From Cryptomeria japonica (Eukaryota; Streptophyta; Pinopsida; Cupressales; Cupressaceae): 64,000 nucleotides of DNA. The translations under genes and the position numbers were made by a program. Positions 36,888 through 47,804 of this stretch are shown piece by piece. The stretch spans positions 3,473,501 to 3,537,500 of the forward strand of contig NC_081414.1 of the NCBI RefSeq assembly GCF_030272615.1, written 5' to 3'. The notes under the pieces are model-generated. The model was not told where the DNA came from, did not search any database, and saw only the letters and a list, made by a program, of their open reading frames with translations. The first letter of the stretch is position 1. Each line of letters begins with the position of its first letter.

Positions 36888-38509
36888 CTATTGCAAGGGC
36901 TCTATTTCTGCTCTCATCTCTGCTCTCAGCGTTGCGATCTGGCGATCACGCTCGATCCTCACCTCGGCAAGCTGGCGATCCCGCTCGGCCCTCACCTCGG
37001 CCAACTGTCGATCCCGCTCCGCCAGCTGAGTCTTAGCCACTATCAACTGTGACTGCAGCTCTGCAAGACGTGCCCTCATTTACAGTCTAGCGTCTGTCCC
37101 CTGCTCTCTCACAGGCTCCTTACCTCCACCTCTACCTCCTCCTCAGTCCCACCCAATCTCACTCCCACTCCTCCTAGGGATCCACCATCACCCCGCTGCT
37201 GTCCACCCTCAACTAGCACCCTGCTACTGCTAGCATCAGGATCACCACCTGTTCGCCTCGGAGCCTTAGCTCTCTGTCCCTGCATGTGGCCCTGTCCCTG
37301 TCCCTGTGCTGGTGCGGGGGCATCATCCTCAACATCCTCAATACGAGGAGCCTACTCACCCAGATCTATGAATTGTGGGAGCAAATGCTGCTGAAAATAA
37401 TCTCTATACTGGGGCAATACCCCTACATCCGCTACATTATCCATGTAATCCCACCTCAGGCGGTGTAAACCAGTCAGCTCCTGCATCGCCAAAGCATATG
37501 ACAACTATGGAGACCATCCCTGTCTCTCCTCATCTGCATACCATGCATAAGTTGTGTACCCCTGCGAGATCCCCTGAGGTCGAGCATACTGCCTCATCAC
37601 TCAAGAAACGACAAATCGCTCCACAATGGTATGTGACCTCCTGATCAGTGAGCGTGTAACAAAAAGGTCCCTGGGGACTAGCCGCCAATCATCCCATGGC
37701 TCCAAGCCTTTGTACGGTCTCCATACAACAACTATCAAGTCATCGAGCTATCGTCTCCAAAAATCTATCTTGCCCAGATGGGGTTGTGTAATATATCTGG
37801 CATACCTATATATGATTGGCTGCCCGAGCTCTCTACTGTCATCTACTATGGGCAGACAAACGGGAAGGTGCTCCCAAGCCCACACTTGCAAAATATATAC
37901 ACCAGTGGCCATGCTCCGCCCATCTCTTTACACGATCTCATGCATCTCTTGATACATGTGGGCCAATAAACACGAACCCCAGCCAAGTCTCTGAGGGGTC
38001 TCTATCAACCTCTCTAGCATCCGACCCCATCCGCATTGGAAGCCCTGTTGCCCTCTGTCTGGCATCAGAAAATAGCCTATAAACCCTGCTAGAACGCATG
38101 TCAAAGGATACTCCTCATTGTACCTGCTCATAAGTATGTCCCAACTCATGGAACAAGTCAAAATGTCAAGATCACCGAAGACATGCCTCACTGCCTGTAA
38201 TCCTGGAAGGTGCCCTAAGTCATAATCCACCTTATCCCCAGCAAAAGGGATATGAAGGATCCTATATACATCCTCAGGAGTGATAGTCAACTCCCCCACC
38301 GGCAGATGAAACGTGTTATGCTCTGAATGAAAATGCTCTACCAATGTCGTGAGCATTCTGTGATTCACACAGATATCAGGTAATCTCAACAGATGAGTCA
38401 AGCCACACAAGTCAATATGAGCCTGCTCAACCTCAGATAAATGTCGCACTAATGCCATAGTAGGAGGATAAACACATCTGAACAACACAGGAGGTAATCG
38501 AACTTGCAA
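36888..38509 (-). pseudogene. Antisense plant mobile domain (PMD) ORF of the Tat element
   Basis: Opposite to gag-pol, the minus strand encodes a PMD protein. A 193-codon open part (38509-37928) has 'LPDICVNHRMLTTLVEHF', then the signature 'FHLPVGELTITPEDVYRIL' and 'GYFLMPD'. In the same frame after a TAA come 'ILQVWAWEHLPVCLP', 'YARYITQPHLGKIDFWRR' and, after a TAG, 'VVWRPYKGLEPWDDWR', which is the C-terminal half of a PMD. A downstream open part (37079-36888) encodes a predicted coiled coil of repeated RDRQLAEVRAE. PMDs occur in MAIN/MAIL1 plant proteins and in transposons. The function of this copy is unknown. Stops make it a pseudogene. Confidence 0.85.
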
Positions 38510-39539
38510 AAACCCAACAACAAAGCATCAAAAAACATTCCAAATGAGCCTACAAGAGAAGCAAAACATCACGCAAATCCAACTAAGTCAAATGAAAAAT
38601 CAAAATTTCACGTTTACACCTTCAAAAATGCTCACTGTCTCTCAAATGACAAAACACAGATAAGCAGAATCTCGTACGAGCCAGGATTAGCTCTAGCACG
38701 ATAAAACAACCTCAAACGACAAACTTTTAGACCGCGCATGACAAAATGGTATTTTTACAGACCTGTCATAGGACACACGGGTGGCCCTAGAACGACAAAT
38801 CTAATGGGTTCAAACGAAAAAAGAAATTAGGCCAGTTACTCGTACAAGACAAGATCCTGTCTTGCACGATAAATCGTGATGCCCGACCCCAAACATGCGA
38901 AAAACTTGCAAAACGAACAAAAAAAATTCAAAATTGAAAACATAAACAGGCTTAAGATCGATCACTTACCGTTGGCTCGTAGTTTCGGGGTCGATTATGT
39001 CTTCTCTGGCGCTTGAATCGATGCTGATGATTAGGGACCACCATTTTCTTCACAGAAGACTTTTTTAATTTTCAAACTTGGAGGGTTAAAATGAATTGAA
39101 AATGACACTTTTGTCCCATATGTAGCCAAAAACCTAATTTTTCAACTTGCTCCGATGGACACGAAAATTGTACTCTTAGCTAATTTGATCGTTCTGATTC
39201 CATTTTCGAGATCTAAATCGAAATTCGTGATCATTTTGCTAGTCAAATTTAGAATTTGGACCACTTAGCGCTCTTTTCATCAAAAGCTCATTCTTTCTTC
39301 AACTTTGTGCTCAATTTCTCGCTAAAATTTCAAAAATTCCTCTGATTCAATTTGTGCTCAAAACAACTTATCATCGCTAAAGAAATTGCCTGTCATCATG
39401 TACCCTCACTATTTTTTGATTTCGCTCCCGAGGGGGCATACTCGTGACCTTATGACCTCACACCTTCAAATGTCAAGAAAATTTTCAAATCTTCATCGAA
39501 AGTCAAGCAAAAAAATCTTTTTCAACTAAAGAAAATCAA
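38510..39539. other. Upstream region of the antisense ORF, with ACGACA/CGTACG motifs
   Basis: Between 38640 and 38890 the plus strand has 'tcgtacgag', 'aaacgacaaac', 'gaacgacaaatc', 'ctcgtacaagac' and 'cacgataaatcg'. Read from the antisense ORF's side these are TGTCGTT and CTCGTACGAG words, like those in the sense leader (25130-26875). No ORF is supported in the rest. Confidence 0.55.
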
Positions 39540-40103
39540 ATAAGACCTCATCGCTAGGGGCATCTCAAATTCATTGCTTTATATCAAGTTGAGATTTCTC
39601 AATCATCTGAATCGAATTAATCGCTAGGGGCACATCAATTTCATCGCTTTTCATCAAATTGGTTATTCGTTTAAACTCAATCAAGGGTTTAAAGAGTTTC
39701 TTTGATCACACTCAATCTAAGCAGGTGTTTGGTATTCGTCACTTTGGATCAAGCTGGACAGTTTATCTTTACTCATCGTATCTTGATCAATCAAGTTCAA
39801 GATCATTTTTTATCATCACTCACTGTGTCTAGTTCAATCAAGTTCTAGATCAGTAAGATCCGCTTCTTGATCAATCAAGTTCAAGTTCGGTATCTTTTGT
39901 TTTCTATCATTCCTAAGTTCAATCAAGTTCAGGAGCGGTATCGCTTTAATCAGACTTCATTCAGCTTCGTCGCTTCAAATCAAGCTAAACACCTCGCTTT
40001 TAATCTAGTTCATGATCAATCAAGTTTAGAACTGGCATCTCCTAGACATCAAATTTTCTTTGAACTAACGCGTTGCTCGCACATTAATTCAAAGAGGGGA
40101 AAA
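39540..40103 (+). repeat. Short-motif repeats and polypurine tract before the 3' LTR
   Basis: 'Aatcgctaggggca' occurs twice (near 39550 and 39618), and 'tcaatcaagttcaag/aga' recurs at least six times between about 39785 and 40035. The stretch ends in AAAGAGGGGAAAA (40091-40103) directly against the LTR, the expected polypurine primer for plus-strand synthesis. Confidence 0.75.
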
Positions 40104-41131
40104 TGTAATACCCTAAAAATGGTCATCTAAACCATGAGCCCCTAATCTCGACAACATCACCAAGGTCCTAACCAAAGGCAATTAAATCAATCATGAGCAC
40201 ACAATTAATTCTTTAATCATCAATGTCGCATGGCAAATTAATCAACCAATATTTATTTAATTAATTAAATCATTCCAAGTAAATCATTTTAAACAATTAT
40301 CTTATTTATTTTATTAAATATCCTAGCATATTTAATTAAATAAATCAATTTGTCATAAATCTTCAAAAAAAGGAAACAAATCAAGAAAGAGGAATTGGAA
40401 ATTAAGAGCACAAATCTTCAAAAAAGGAAATAAATCAAAAAATGAATTAATTGACCAAGAAAGAATTAAAAATTGAGAAAAGAAATCAATTGGAGATAAT
40501 CTTGAAAAACAAATTAAAAATTGATAGATAATCTCAAAGAAAGCAATTAAAACAATTAAATATTAAAATTGAATGAAATAGAGAATAAATCAAGTTTTGC
40601 TGATTTTATCTTAATTTTAGTTCAATTTCCTTTAAAACTGAGAAAAGCATCCAATCACATCAATTCACTTGGATTGTGCTTCCTCTTGGAAAATCTTGAC
40701 CGATCATCATCATTTGATCTCAGCCTTTGGTTTCTTTCTGAATTTTCTATAAATTCAGGTCTTTATCTCTCATTTAAAAGATCCTAGAGAATATATTGTT
40801 ATTATACTATTTTTGCTCTAGGTTCATTGATATATTGCATACATATTTAGATCATTTATCTCATTTATTGCTTAAATCTTGTTAGATTAATCTTGCATCC
40901 ATCAAGCATTAATATCATGCTCATATAGATTAAAATCCTTTGTCTTGGTGTTGTCTAGTCACTGGATTACTTATACAAATCTGGGAGCAATCTTATACTC
41001 GCATCTTTTAGAAGGCAATGGGTCGATTTGTTATGGTTTTCATATTCATATTTATATTTGTCTAGCCATGCATGTAATGACTTGATTGAAGTGTTGTGCT
41101 TACAGATACAAGTCCACTTTTCACACACACA
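40104..41131 (+). repeat. 3' LTR of forward Tat element
   Basis: 1,028 bp from TGTAATACCC to ...CACACACACA, followed by target duplication CCTGA (41132-41136). It lacks the solo LTR nested in the 5' copy and preserves the empty GTCAT site. Confidence 0.92.
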
Positions 41132-41149
41132 CCTGATGCTCTGTGCAAC

Positions 41150-42248
41150 TCATGTATAAAACTTTTTAAGGTGCATGTTGTTGATCTGATCTGCTAGCGG
41201 TTCTCCTTCTGAAGTAGCCAACTGATATGCCCCGGACCCAAATACAGCAGTGATCATATGGACCTGACCACTTTGATTCAAACTTTCCCTGATGTTCTCG
41301 GTTTGGTTGGTTACGAGGATTCTCTCAAAGAACAAGATCACCTACCTCGAATGTATGAGGTCTAACTTGATGATTATAGCTTCTGCTCATGCGCTGCTGA
41401 TAGGCCTGGAGGTGATTGTATGCAGCTTGTCGTTTCTCATGAAGTAGCTCTAAGTCCTAAAGATGAGATACTCTATATGCTTCATCATCTATGAGATTAT
41501 GTAAGGAAACCCGCAGTGATGGCATCTCGACCTCAATATGTAAGATAGCTTATGCGCCATAGACTAGTGAGTAGGGAGTTGCGCCTGCAGGGGTCCGAAT
41601 ACTAGTTCGATATGCCCATAGTGTTGGATTCAATTGAACATGCCAATCACGACCGGCATCATTGACTATTTTCTTGAGGATTCTTAATATGTTCTTGTTT
41701 GATGCTTCGGCCTGACCATTGCCTTGTGGGTAATAGGGAGTGGAAAAGCGGTGTTGGATGTGGAATTTCTCACAGAGCTCATGAACATCTTGATTTTTGA
41801 ATGGAAGTCTGTTATCTGTGATGATGGAAATGGGTACACCATACCGGCAAATTATGTAATTAAGGATGAATGAGGCGATCTTTGTGCCGGTGACTTCGGT
41901 AAGTGGAACAACATCGATCCACTTTGTGAAGTATTCGGTGGTTATAATAATGCATTTGTGGCCGTTGGATGAAGATGGATGGATTTTACCCACAAGGTGA
42001 AGGCCCCATTGACAAAAAGGCCATGGTGTTGTGGTTGGTTGCAATTCTTATGCTAGTGCATGTATCAGGTCTCCATGAACTTGGCATTTCTTGCACTTTC
42101 TGACAAAGTAGTAGGAGTCTTTTTCCACGGATGGCCAATAGTATCCAGTGCGCAAGAGTTTCTTGGCTAGTGACGGACCGCTTGCATGAGTTCCACAAAT
42201 TACTTCATGTACTTCTTCCAAGGCCTTTGTTATCTCTTCTTGTTCCAA
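41150..42248 (-). pseudogene. pol: Reverse Tat integrase
   Basis: Minus-strand order: zinc domain 'VHEVICGTHASG', 'GYYWPSVEKD', 'CKKCQVHGDL' (about 42200-42060). The core has first Asp replaced in register by 'LHLVGKI', where the forward copy has FDLIGQI (D to H). The second Asp is in 'IITDNRLPF' and Glu in 'YPQGNGQAEASNKN', then 'LNPTLWAYRTSIRTP'. The C-terminal end 'FGSGAYQLATSEGEPL' and 'MHLKKFYT' is at 41341-41150. Breaks lie near 42046 and around 41340-41550. Loss of the first catalytic Asp suggests an inactive enzyme even without the breaks. Confidence 0.85.
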
Positions 42249-42308
42249 ATATCAAAGGAGAGTACCATCAAGACTACGTCGGTATAGGGTTTCAGCAATA
42301 ACGGTATA

Positions 42309-43400
42309 TCAAGCGGTTTGGCGAATGAAGGTTTTACGTTGGTTATTCGATTGGTTAGGAGGAAGCGTGTGATCGCGGAGGTAGGTGTAGAACTCACCAT
42401 ACCATGGGGATTCGGAACCGATAAGGCAACATATCATCTCAGATTTGGGGATATTATAAGTGGGAATCCAAAGCCGTTCGACCAAGAACTCGTAGTGTGT
42501 TGAATTTTGTGGAGGATCTAGGAGAGATGCAATGGTAGCCATAGCGTCAGCAGCTTGATTCTGATCTTTGGGTATCTGCTCAAAGGTGATAGTAGTGAAT
42601 GTTGCCTTTAATTTGTCCACCATTTGTTTGTATGGCATGAGTTTGTCATCCTTGGTCTGATATTCATCTGTGGCTTGTCGAATGACCAGTTGGGAGTCGC
42701 CATATACTTGTAGTTCTTGTAACTTCCATTGTATGGCTAGCCTGAGTCCTGTGATCAAGGCCTCATATTCAGCTATGTTGTTTGTGCATGGAAATGTGAG
42801 CCTGTAAGACTTCGAGATGCTGTCACCTTGAGGTGTGATAAACAGAATGCATGCCCCCGAGCCATGCCTAGTGTATGAACCATCAAAGTATAGTTTCCAT
42901 GGTTGTACTGTTGTGATCATGAATATCTCTTCATCTAGAAAATTTGAAATGAGAGGATGATCACTTATGAGGGGAGCATCGGCCAACTGATCTGCAATAA
43001 CTTGTCCTTTGATAGCCTTACAGTCCACATACTCGATGTCAAATTCACTTAGAATCATCACCCATTTGGCCAAGCGGCCTTTCAATGTTGCTTTGCTGAG
43101 TAAGTACTTTAGTGGATCAATCTTGGCAATGAGCTGTACTTTATGTGTCAACAGATAGTGCCTCAGTTTAGTGGCTGCCAAGATTACTGCTAGGCAAGCT
43201 CTCTCAATAGGTGTGTAATTGAGTTCATAGCCAACCAATGTGCAAGAGATGTAGTAAACAACACACTCTTTCCCTTCTGCATTGTGTTGTGCCAATAGTA
43301 CACCCAATGTTGTACTTGTTGCTGATATATAGAGTAATAAAGGCCTACTTGGATCTGGTGGAATCAACAATGGTGTATTCATGAGATAGTTTTTAAGCAT
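42309..43400 (-). pseudogene. pol: Reverse Tat RNase H and archaeal-type RNase H
   Basis: An uninterrupted 363-codon segment with RNase H motifs (ISATSTTLGVLLAQ, 'VYYISCTLV', 'ACLAVILAATKLRHYLL', 'LKGRLAKWVMILSEFDI') and then the archaeal-type domain. The latter has 'LYFDGSYTRHGSG', 'NNIAEYEALITGL', 'VYGDSQLVIRQ' and 'AADAMATIA', with all four acidic positions kept. It is the best-preserved enzyme segment of this element. The first RNase H has Ser where DAS or TDTS is usual (SATSTTLG), so it may lack its first Asp. Confidence 0.88.
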
Positions 43401-43502
43401 CTGGAATGGTTGTTGACATCTAGTATCCCATTGAAAGCAGATGTTCTTGTGTAACAGGTGGGTAAATGGGTGACACTTATCTACCAGTTGTGCAATGAAT
43501 CT

Positions 43503-44414
43503 TCAGATGGATTGTAGCCGCCCTTGTAATGTCCATAGCTGACTGATATTTTTGGGAGGTGGCATGTCTATGATTGCTCTGACCTTTGCAGGATCGACCT
43601 CAATTCCTTTAATTGAGACAATGTATCCTAGAAGCTTCCCTGAGGTTACTCCAAAGACACATTTCTTTGGGTTGAGTCGAACATGATATTGTTCTAGTCT
43701 ATCAAAGATTTGCTCTAATATGTTCAGATGACCTTCTCTTGTTAGTGATTTTGCCAATAAGTCATCAACATAATCTTCCATTATAGTATGCATCATGTCA
43801 TGGAATATGGTGGTCATTGCTCTTTGATAGGTCGCTCACGCATTCTTTAGACCAAAAGGCATTACATTCCAGTAGTATGTGCCCCATGGACATGTGAAGG
43901 CCGTCTTATGTTGATCCTCTGCTACGATCTTTATCTGATTGTACCCTGAAAAGCCATCCATGAGTGAAAGCATGACAGTCCCTGCCATTAGGTCCACTAT
44001 TATGTCGATGTTTGGTAGGGGGAAGTCATCTTTAGGACATGCTTTGTTCAGATCTCTGAAGTCAGTACAGATACGGATGCCCCCATTTGGTTTGCCGATA
44101 GGCACAATATTGGATATCCAATCTGCATAATCAATTTGTCTAATAAAACCAACATCTAGGAGTTTCTTAAGTTCTGCTTTGACTAGAACTGCAATCTAGG
44201 GATGCATCTTGCGAAGCTTCTGCTTGACAGGTTTGGCGCCTTCTACTACGGTGAGGTGATGCATGACTAAATCAGGATCAAGCCCAGGCATGTCTGCATA
44301 TGACCATGCGAAGTTGATCTGGCGCTTCTGGAATAACTCTACAAACTTAGGTTGTTCCTCAAGAGTTAAAAGAGATGTGAGATGTATGTAGTGAGGAATT
44401 TCAGGAGTCCCCAC
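43503..44414 (-). pseudogene. pol: Reverse Tat reverse transcriptase
   Basis: Motifs: 'MPGLDPDLVMHHL', 'VKQKLRKMHP', 'CTDFRDLNKACPKDD', 'SLMDGFSGYNQIKI', the intact 'NVMPFGLKNA' block (partly deleted in the forward copy), catalytic 'MEDYVDDLLAKS', and 'LNPKKCVFGVTSGKLLGYI'. Stops occur after GLKNA (near 43835) and before the YVDD segment's upstream partner (near 44190). The catalytic YVDD and the LMDG aspartate are both present. Confidence 0.88.
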
Positions 44415-44450
44415 GTTGTATTCATTTGTTTCATCAATGAGAATTGTTGA

Positions 44451-45489
44451 TCATTCCTGCTGTGTACTAGAAGGGAGGATGTCAAACCTTTGATCCTTAG
44501 GCGCCTCAAAGAGGTTTTCACCATTGGATACACTCTTTCTTTTTACTTTTGTGGGATCAAACAGTGCCACAGTGTGGTTTTCACTGGAAGATCCATGTTT
44601 TATTGTTATATTTTTGCAGCTGAAAGGTTTGGCATCCGCCTCAAAGTATATTGCGTTGTTAAGTTCTATGGCGAATCCAGCTTTGTGATCCCCACTGCGT
44701 ATATTATCCCGTAGTTGCAAAAAGTCAATGATCACCTCATCGTTTTAGAAGTGGTCAAGGCATGGGGGATTAGGTTGGTTCCATTCGATGAGTTCAGGAT
44801 GGATAATGGGCATTACTTCATCGATTAGGTTAAGTTTGTTATATATGTCAGTGAGGTTTAAGACGTTGTGATGAAGGTCATTGATGGTACTCTCCCTATT
44901 AGAATCAGGCGTAGGATGTGACGTAGGGTCTGTGGAAGAAGTTTCCAGCTCAGGAACCCAAGAGGTCTTTATCTGCGCTTCTCCGTAAATAGGGATGTCT
45001 TTGCAAGGTGGAGGTGGTTATGTATCTTCCTCATCTGAAGTATTAAGTTGTATGGAATCGAATTCCCACTCGTGTGAGTCAGTTTCTGAGTCACTATCAA
45101 GTAGCTGGTTATTGTACCATACTCGGATATCCTTTGAGTTAAACACTGCAAGTATGATTAGCTAATGTACCATTGTAGATGAAATGATCAGTGCTACAGG
45201 AAGGATTATGGGGATCAACGAATCCGATATGAGGAGTATAGGTAGTGTTGATTCTGCTGCTTCTACTAGAATTGTTGGTGTTGTCGATACTGTTCGGGGT
45301 TCTGATATAGTTGTTGCTGCTAAGGGTGCTATTGATGTTATTGTTGTTGCTGATGGGGTTGTTGGTCTGATTGGTGGGATGATGGGTGTTGTAGATGGTT
45401 TTGCTAGGATTTTTAGCCTCAATGGGGCAGTTACTATGGTGTTTGATACTTCTTTTATAATCAAAGGTGACCTCTTTGTAATAGGTTGA
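44451..45489 (-). pseudogene. Reverse Tat pol linker
   Basis: Segments corresponding to the linker between G-patch and RT. 44735-44451 has 'GENLFEAPKDQRFDILPSS', paralleling the forward copy. 45464-45162 is a low-complexity Ile/Thr/Pro/Ser-rich stretch. 'DSETDSHEWEFDS'-like acidic sequence lies near 45060-45100. Several stops. No enzymatic motif. Confidence 0.6.
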
Positions 45490-45554
45490 TATAGTGGTTT
45501 GCTGTGTTTCCCTTTGAATCTAAGCTTAGGAAGGATCTCCTTTTGAAAGCCTAA

Positions 45555-46164
45555 TCATGTGTTATCTTTGGGTTTTAATTCCAGCTGTAGCGGTTCATGT
45601 CTTCCTTGCTTGCAAGGTCCCAAAGCACTCTGACCATCATAACCCATTCTTTGCATGATGAGAAGGCCTTTGCCATACTGATTTGTGGGAAGCTTAGCTT
45701 GTGGGATGTCTGTGGTGATTGGGTCTTTATAGATCCATTCTGCTAAGTCCTCATCTCTGGTCTCTTCTTCTTCGCTCTTTCCAAGAATGAATGGTGTCAA
45801 AGTACATGCTGGCTTGATCAATGGTTGTTGAAGTAACCATTGAGGTTTACTGTGAGTTCTAGAAGAAGTAGGCATTTGTTCCACACAAAAGAGTTGGCTC
45901 AAATTGTATTCCCTAGGACCTTCCTCTGCTATTTTCATCTTGAGCTTCTCTTACTTGGGTATAGTGGTGTTTGAATTGGAAAGAGAGGCTGGACTTACGT
46001 ATGATGTGGAGGAGATGGCTTCTCTATTGTTGGGAATGGTAATCTCTGGTTGATGACTAATATTATGACAATATGCAAAGGGGTTTGCATCACCTAGGAT
46101 TGTGATTTCTACACCATTATGCGGGAACTTGATACACTGATGGTAGGTGGTTGGAACGGCTTGC
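45555..46164 (-). pseudogene. Reverse Tat protease end and G-patch
   Basis: The first part continues the protease: 'QAVPTTYHQCIKFPHNGVEI', equivalent to VPSTYHQCLKFPYNGVEV in the forward copy. The G-patch follows: 'NQYGKGLLIMQRMGYDGQ' then 'LGPCKQGRHEPLQL' (about 45700-45560). A frame change separates the two. The protease half lies on the other side of the inserted transposon. Confidence 0.82.
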
Positions 46165-46168
46165 ATGG

Positions 46169-47163
46169 GGGTGAACTCACAAAGTTGGTTCCCACTTTTT
46201 GGTACGTCTTGATTTTTGCTGAAATCATACATTTTTAAAAAAATATAATGATTTAATCTTTAAGAGGTCCCATTTTAAGTAATTAACTGAAGAGAGTTAA
46301 ATCAAAGACTCTTAGATCAAAACTTCTTGGATAGAACCTCTCTACTTCTAAATCACACTTGCAATGGAGTCTCCTTTGCATCTATTAAATGCTGGTAAAA
46401 AACCAATTTTACATTAGCTTTTGGGGGGTCAAATTAATTCATTTAAATTTTATTTTTTTTAAGTATTTAATCCTTATTATAAGATTTCCAAATAGTATAA
46501 CAATTAATATATTTAATTTCATTAATATATTTTTATTTTATTTCTTATGAATGTAGGTTTTTCACCGAACATGAACTTCTTTGTTCAATGCATTGGGAAA
46601 AATAGTAAACTAATTCAAAAAAAATTTGAAAAATATCTATGCACCAGGTATTGATGTTTTCTTTCTAACAAAAAAAAGAAAATTGAATTTTGATATATAT
46701 GTAGAACAAGTTATGTGTTCAAACGTACACCTATATCTAAATTATAATTAGTCGAACTTCACAACTTAATAAAATGAAAAATATTCAACATATCACTATC
46801 AAACCAATTGCATGCTCTGGGTATTGATGTTACAAACCAAAATTCAAAAGAATTAAGTTTTTATCATTTATAGAAAAAAAATTATGCGTTTCGGGATACA
46901 CATCACTCTTAAATAATGTTGTTTGCTGTAAAAAACTACGTTTTGAGGGAGATGGAAAAATCAATAAAATTTTATTCAAACAAATTTGAAAAAAATATAT
47001 TTAGAATCTACAAACAAGATGTTAAAAATCACTAGTTTATATCATCTTCAAATTCTTAATGGTTTAAAAGTTATAGGTGTCGGAAAGTGAAGGTTTTTTT
47101 CAAAATATTCATATAAGTGTCAAAGTTGGTCAAAAAGTGGGAACCAGTATTGTGAGTTCACCC
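46169..47163. mobile_element. Non-autonomous DNA transposon with about 32-bp TIRs
   Basis: The left end GGGTGAACTCACAAAGTTGG continues TTCCCACTTTTTGG. The right end read in reverse is GGGTGAACTCACAATACTGG then TTCCCACTTTTTGA. Flanks are ATGG (46165-46168 and 47164-47167). Removing the insert and one ATGG rejoins the host protease frame. The 995-bp interior is AT-rich with no transposase. The superfamily is not assigned: a 4-bp duplication with GGGTGA ends fits no superfamily I would name with confidence. Confidence 0.88.
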
Positions 47164-47167
47164 ATGG

Positions 47168-47780
47168 CATGTAGCCAAGGTTTTCCTAACAATAAACTAT
47201 ATTGCAGAGGAAGGTCCAGAACTTGGCAAATGATGTGTTTCACCACAGGGCCCACTCGGATTGGTAGCACAACAGCTCCTTTCAATGAACGCTCTACATC
47301 ATCATATGCTTTGATTGTGATCTTATTGCGGGGATCTGCTGATTCAATTGCATATCCCAATGTTGTGACTAATAGTAGAGTACAGATATTTAGGCTTGCC
47401 CCATTATCGATCAAGACTCGCTTGATCCTATGTTGGTTCATAAACCCTTCAATGTGGACTGAGGCGTTGTGAGGTTGCTGGAAGGATGAGTTATCACTTT
47501 CAAAGAAAGTGAGACAAGGTGATGACCTTAGGTTTCCAACCATGGCTTGGAACTGATCTATATTTAGGTTCCCAGGGACTGATGCCTCTTGGAGAGCTTG
47601 ATCTAAGATTGTTTTATGGGATGGAGATAGGCGCAATAGCTCTAAGATAGATATTAGTGCGGGTGTTTTGTCTAATTGTTCTATAAGGTTATACTGCTTT
47701 GGGATAGATGGGGTGCCTTGTGGAGCTGCTTTTATGGTAATCTTGTTGCGATGTGTGACAACATTGCAAGTGGAGTTGCG
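47168..47780 (-). pseudogene. Reverse Tat aspartic protease (N-terminal part)
   Basis: Open from 47636 to the transposon: 'LSPSHKTILDQALQEASVP', then 'NIDQFQAMVGNL', 'RIKRVLIDNGASLNIC' (active site D-N-G, where the forward copy has D-G-G), 'NKITIKAYDDVERS' and 'LLLGKPWLHAM', where the DNA transposon cuts in. The upstream stretch to 47780 joins it to gag in another frame. Confidence 0.85.
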
Positions 47781-47804
47781 ATTTTTTATGGTTATAGTTG
47801 CAAT

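Larger units (their letters stand above)
23199..41131 (+). mobile_element. Tat-type Ty3/gypsy retrotransposon, full length, defective
   Basis: A 17.9-kb element with LTRs at both ends, perfect target duplication CCTGA (23194-23198 and 41132-41136), primer-binding-site-like sequence, long leader, gag, protease, G-patch, RT, RNase H, archaeal-type RNase H, integrase and a long 3' region. That region holds an antisense plant-mobile-domain ORF and ends in a polypurine tract (AAAGAGGGGAAAA, 40091-40103). The dual RNase H and large size are marks of the Tat lineage (established knowledge). Coding regions contain stops, frameshifts and an RT deletion, so it cannot move on its own. The LTRs still align closely outside the nested insertion. 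Confidence 0.93.

Noticed and set aside
36785..37036. Plus-strand Pro/Ala/Arg-rich open frame
   Set aside because: Complement of the coiled-coil tail of the antisense PMD ORF, which has the meaningful reading.
45184..45489. Plus-strand Gly/Val-rich 101-codon open frame
   Set aside because: Mirror of the low-complexity pol linker of the minus-strand Tat element.
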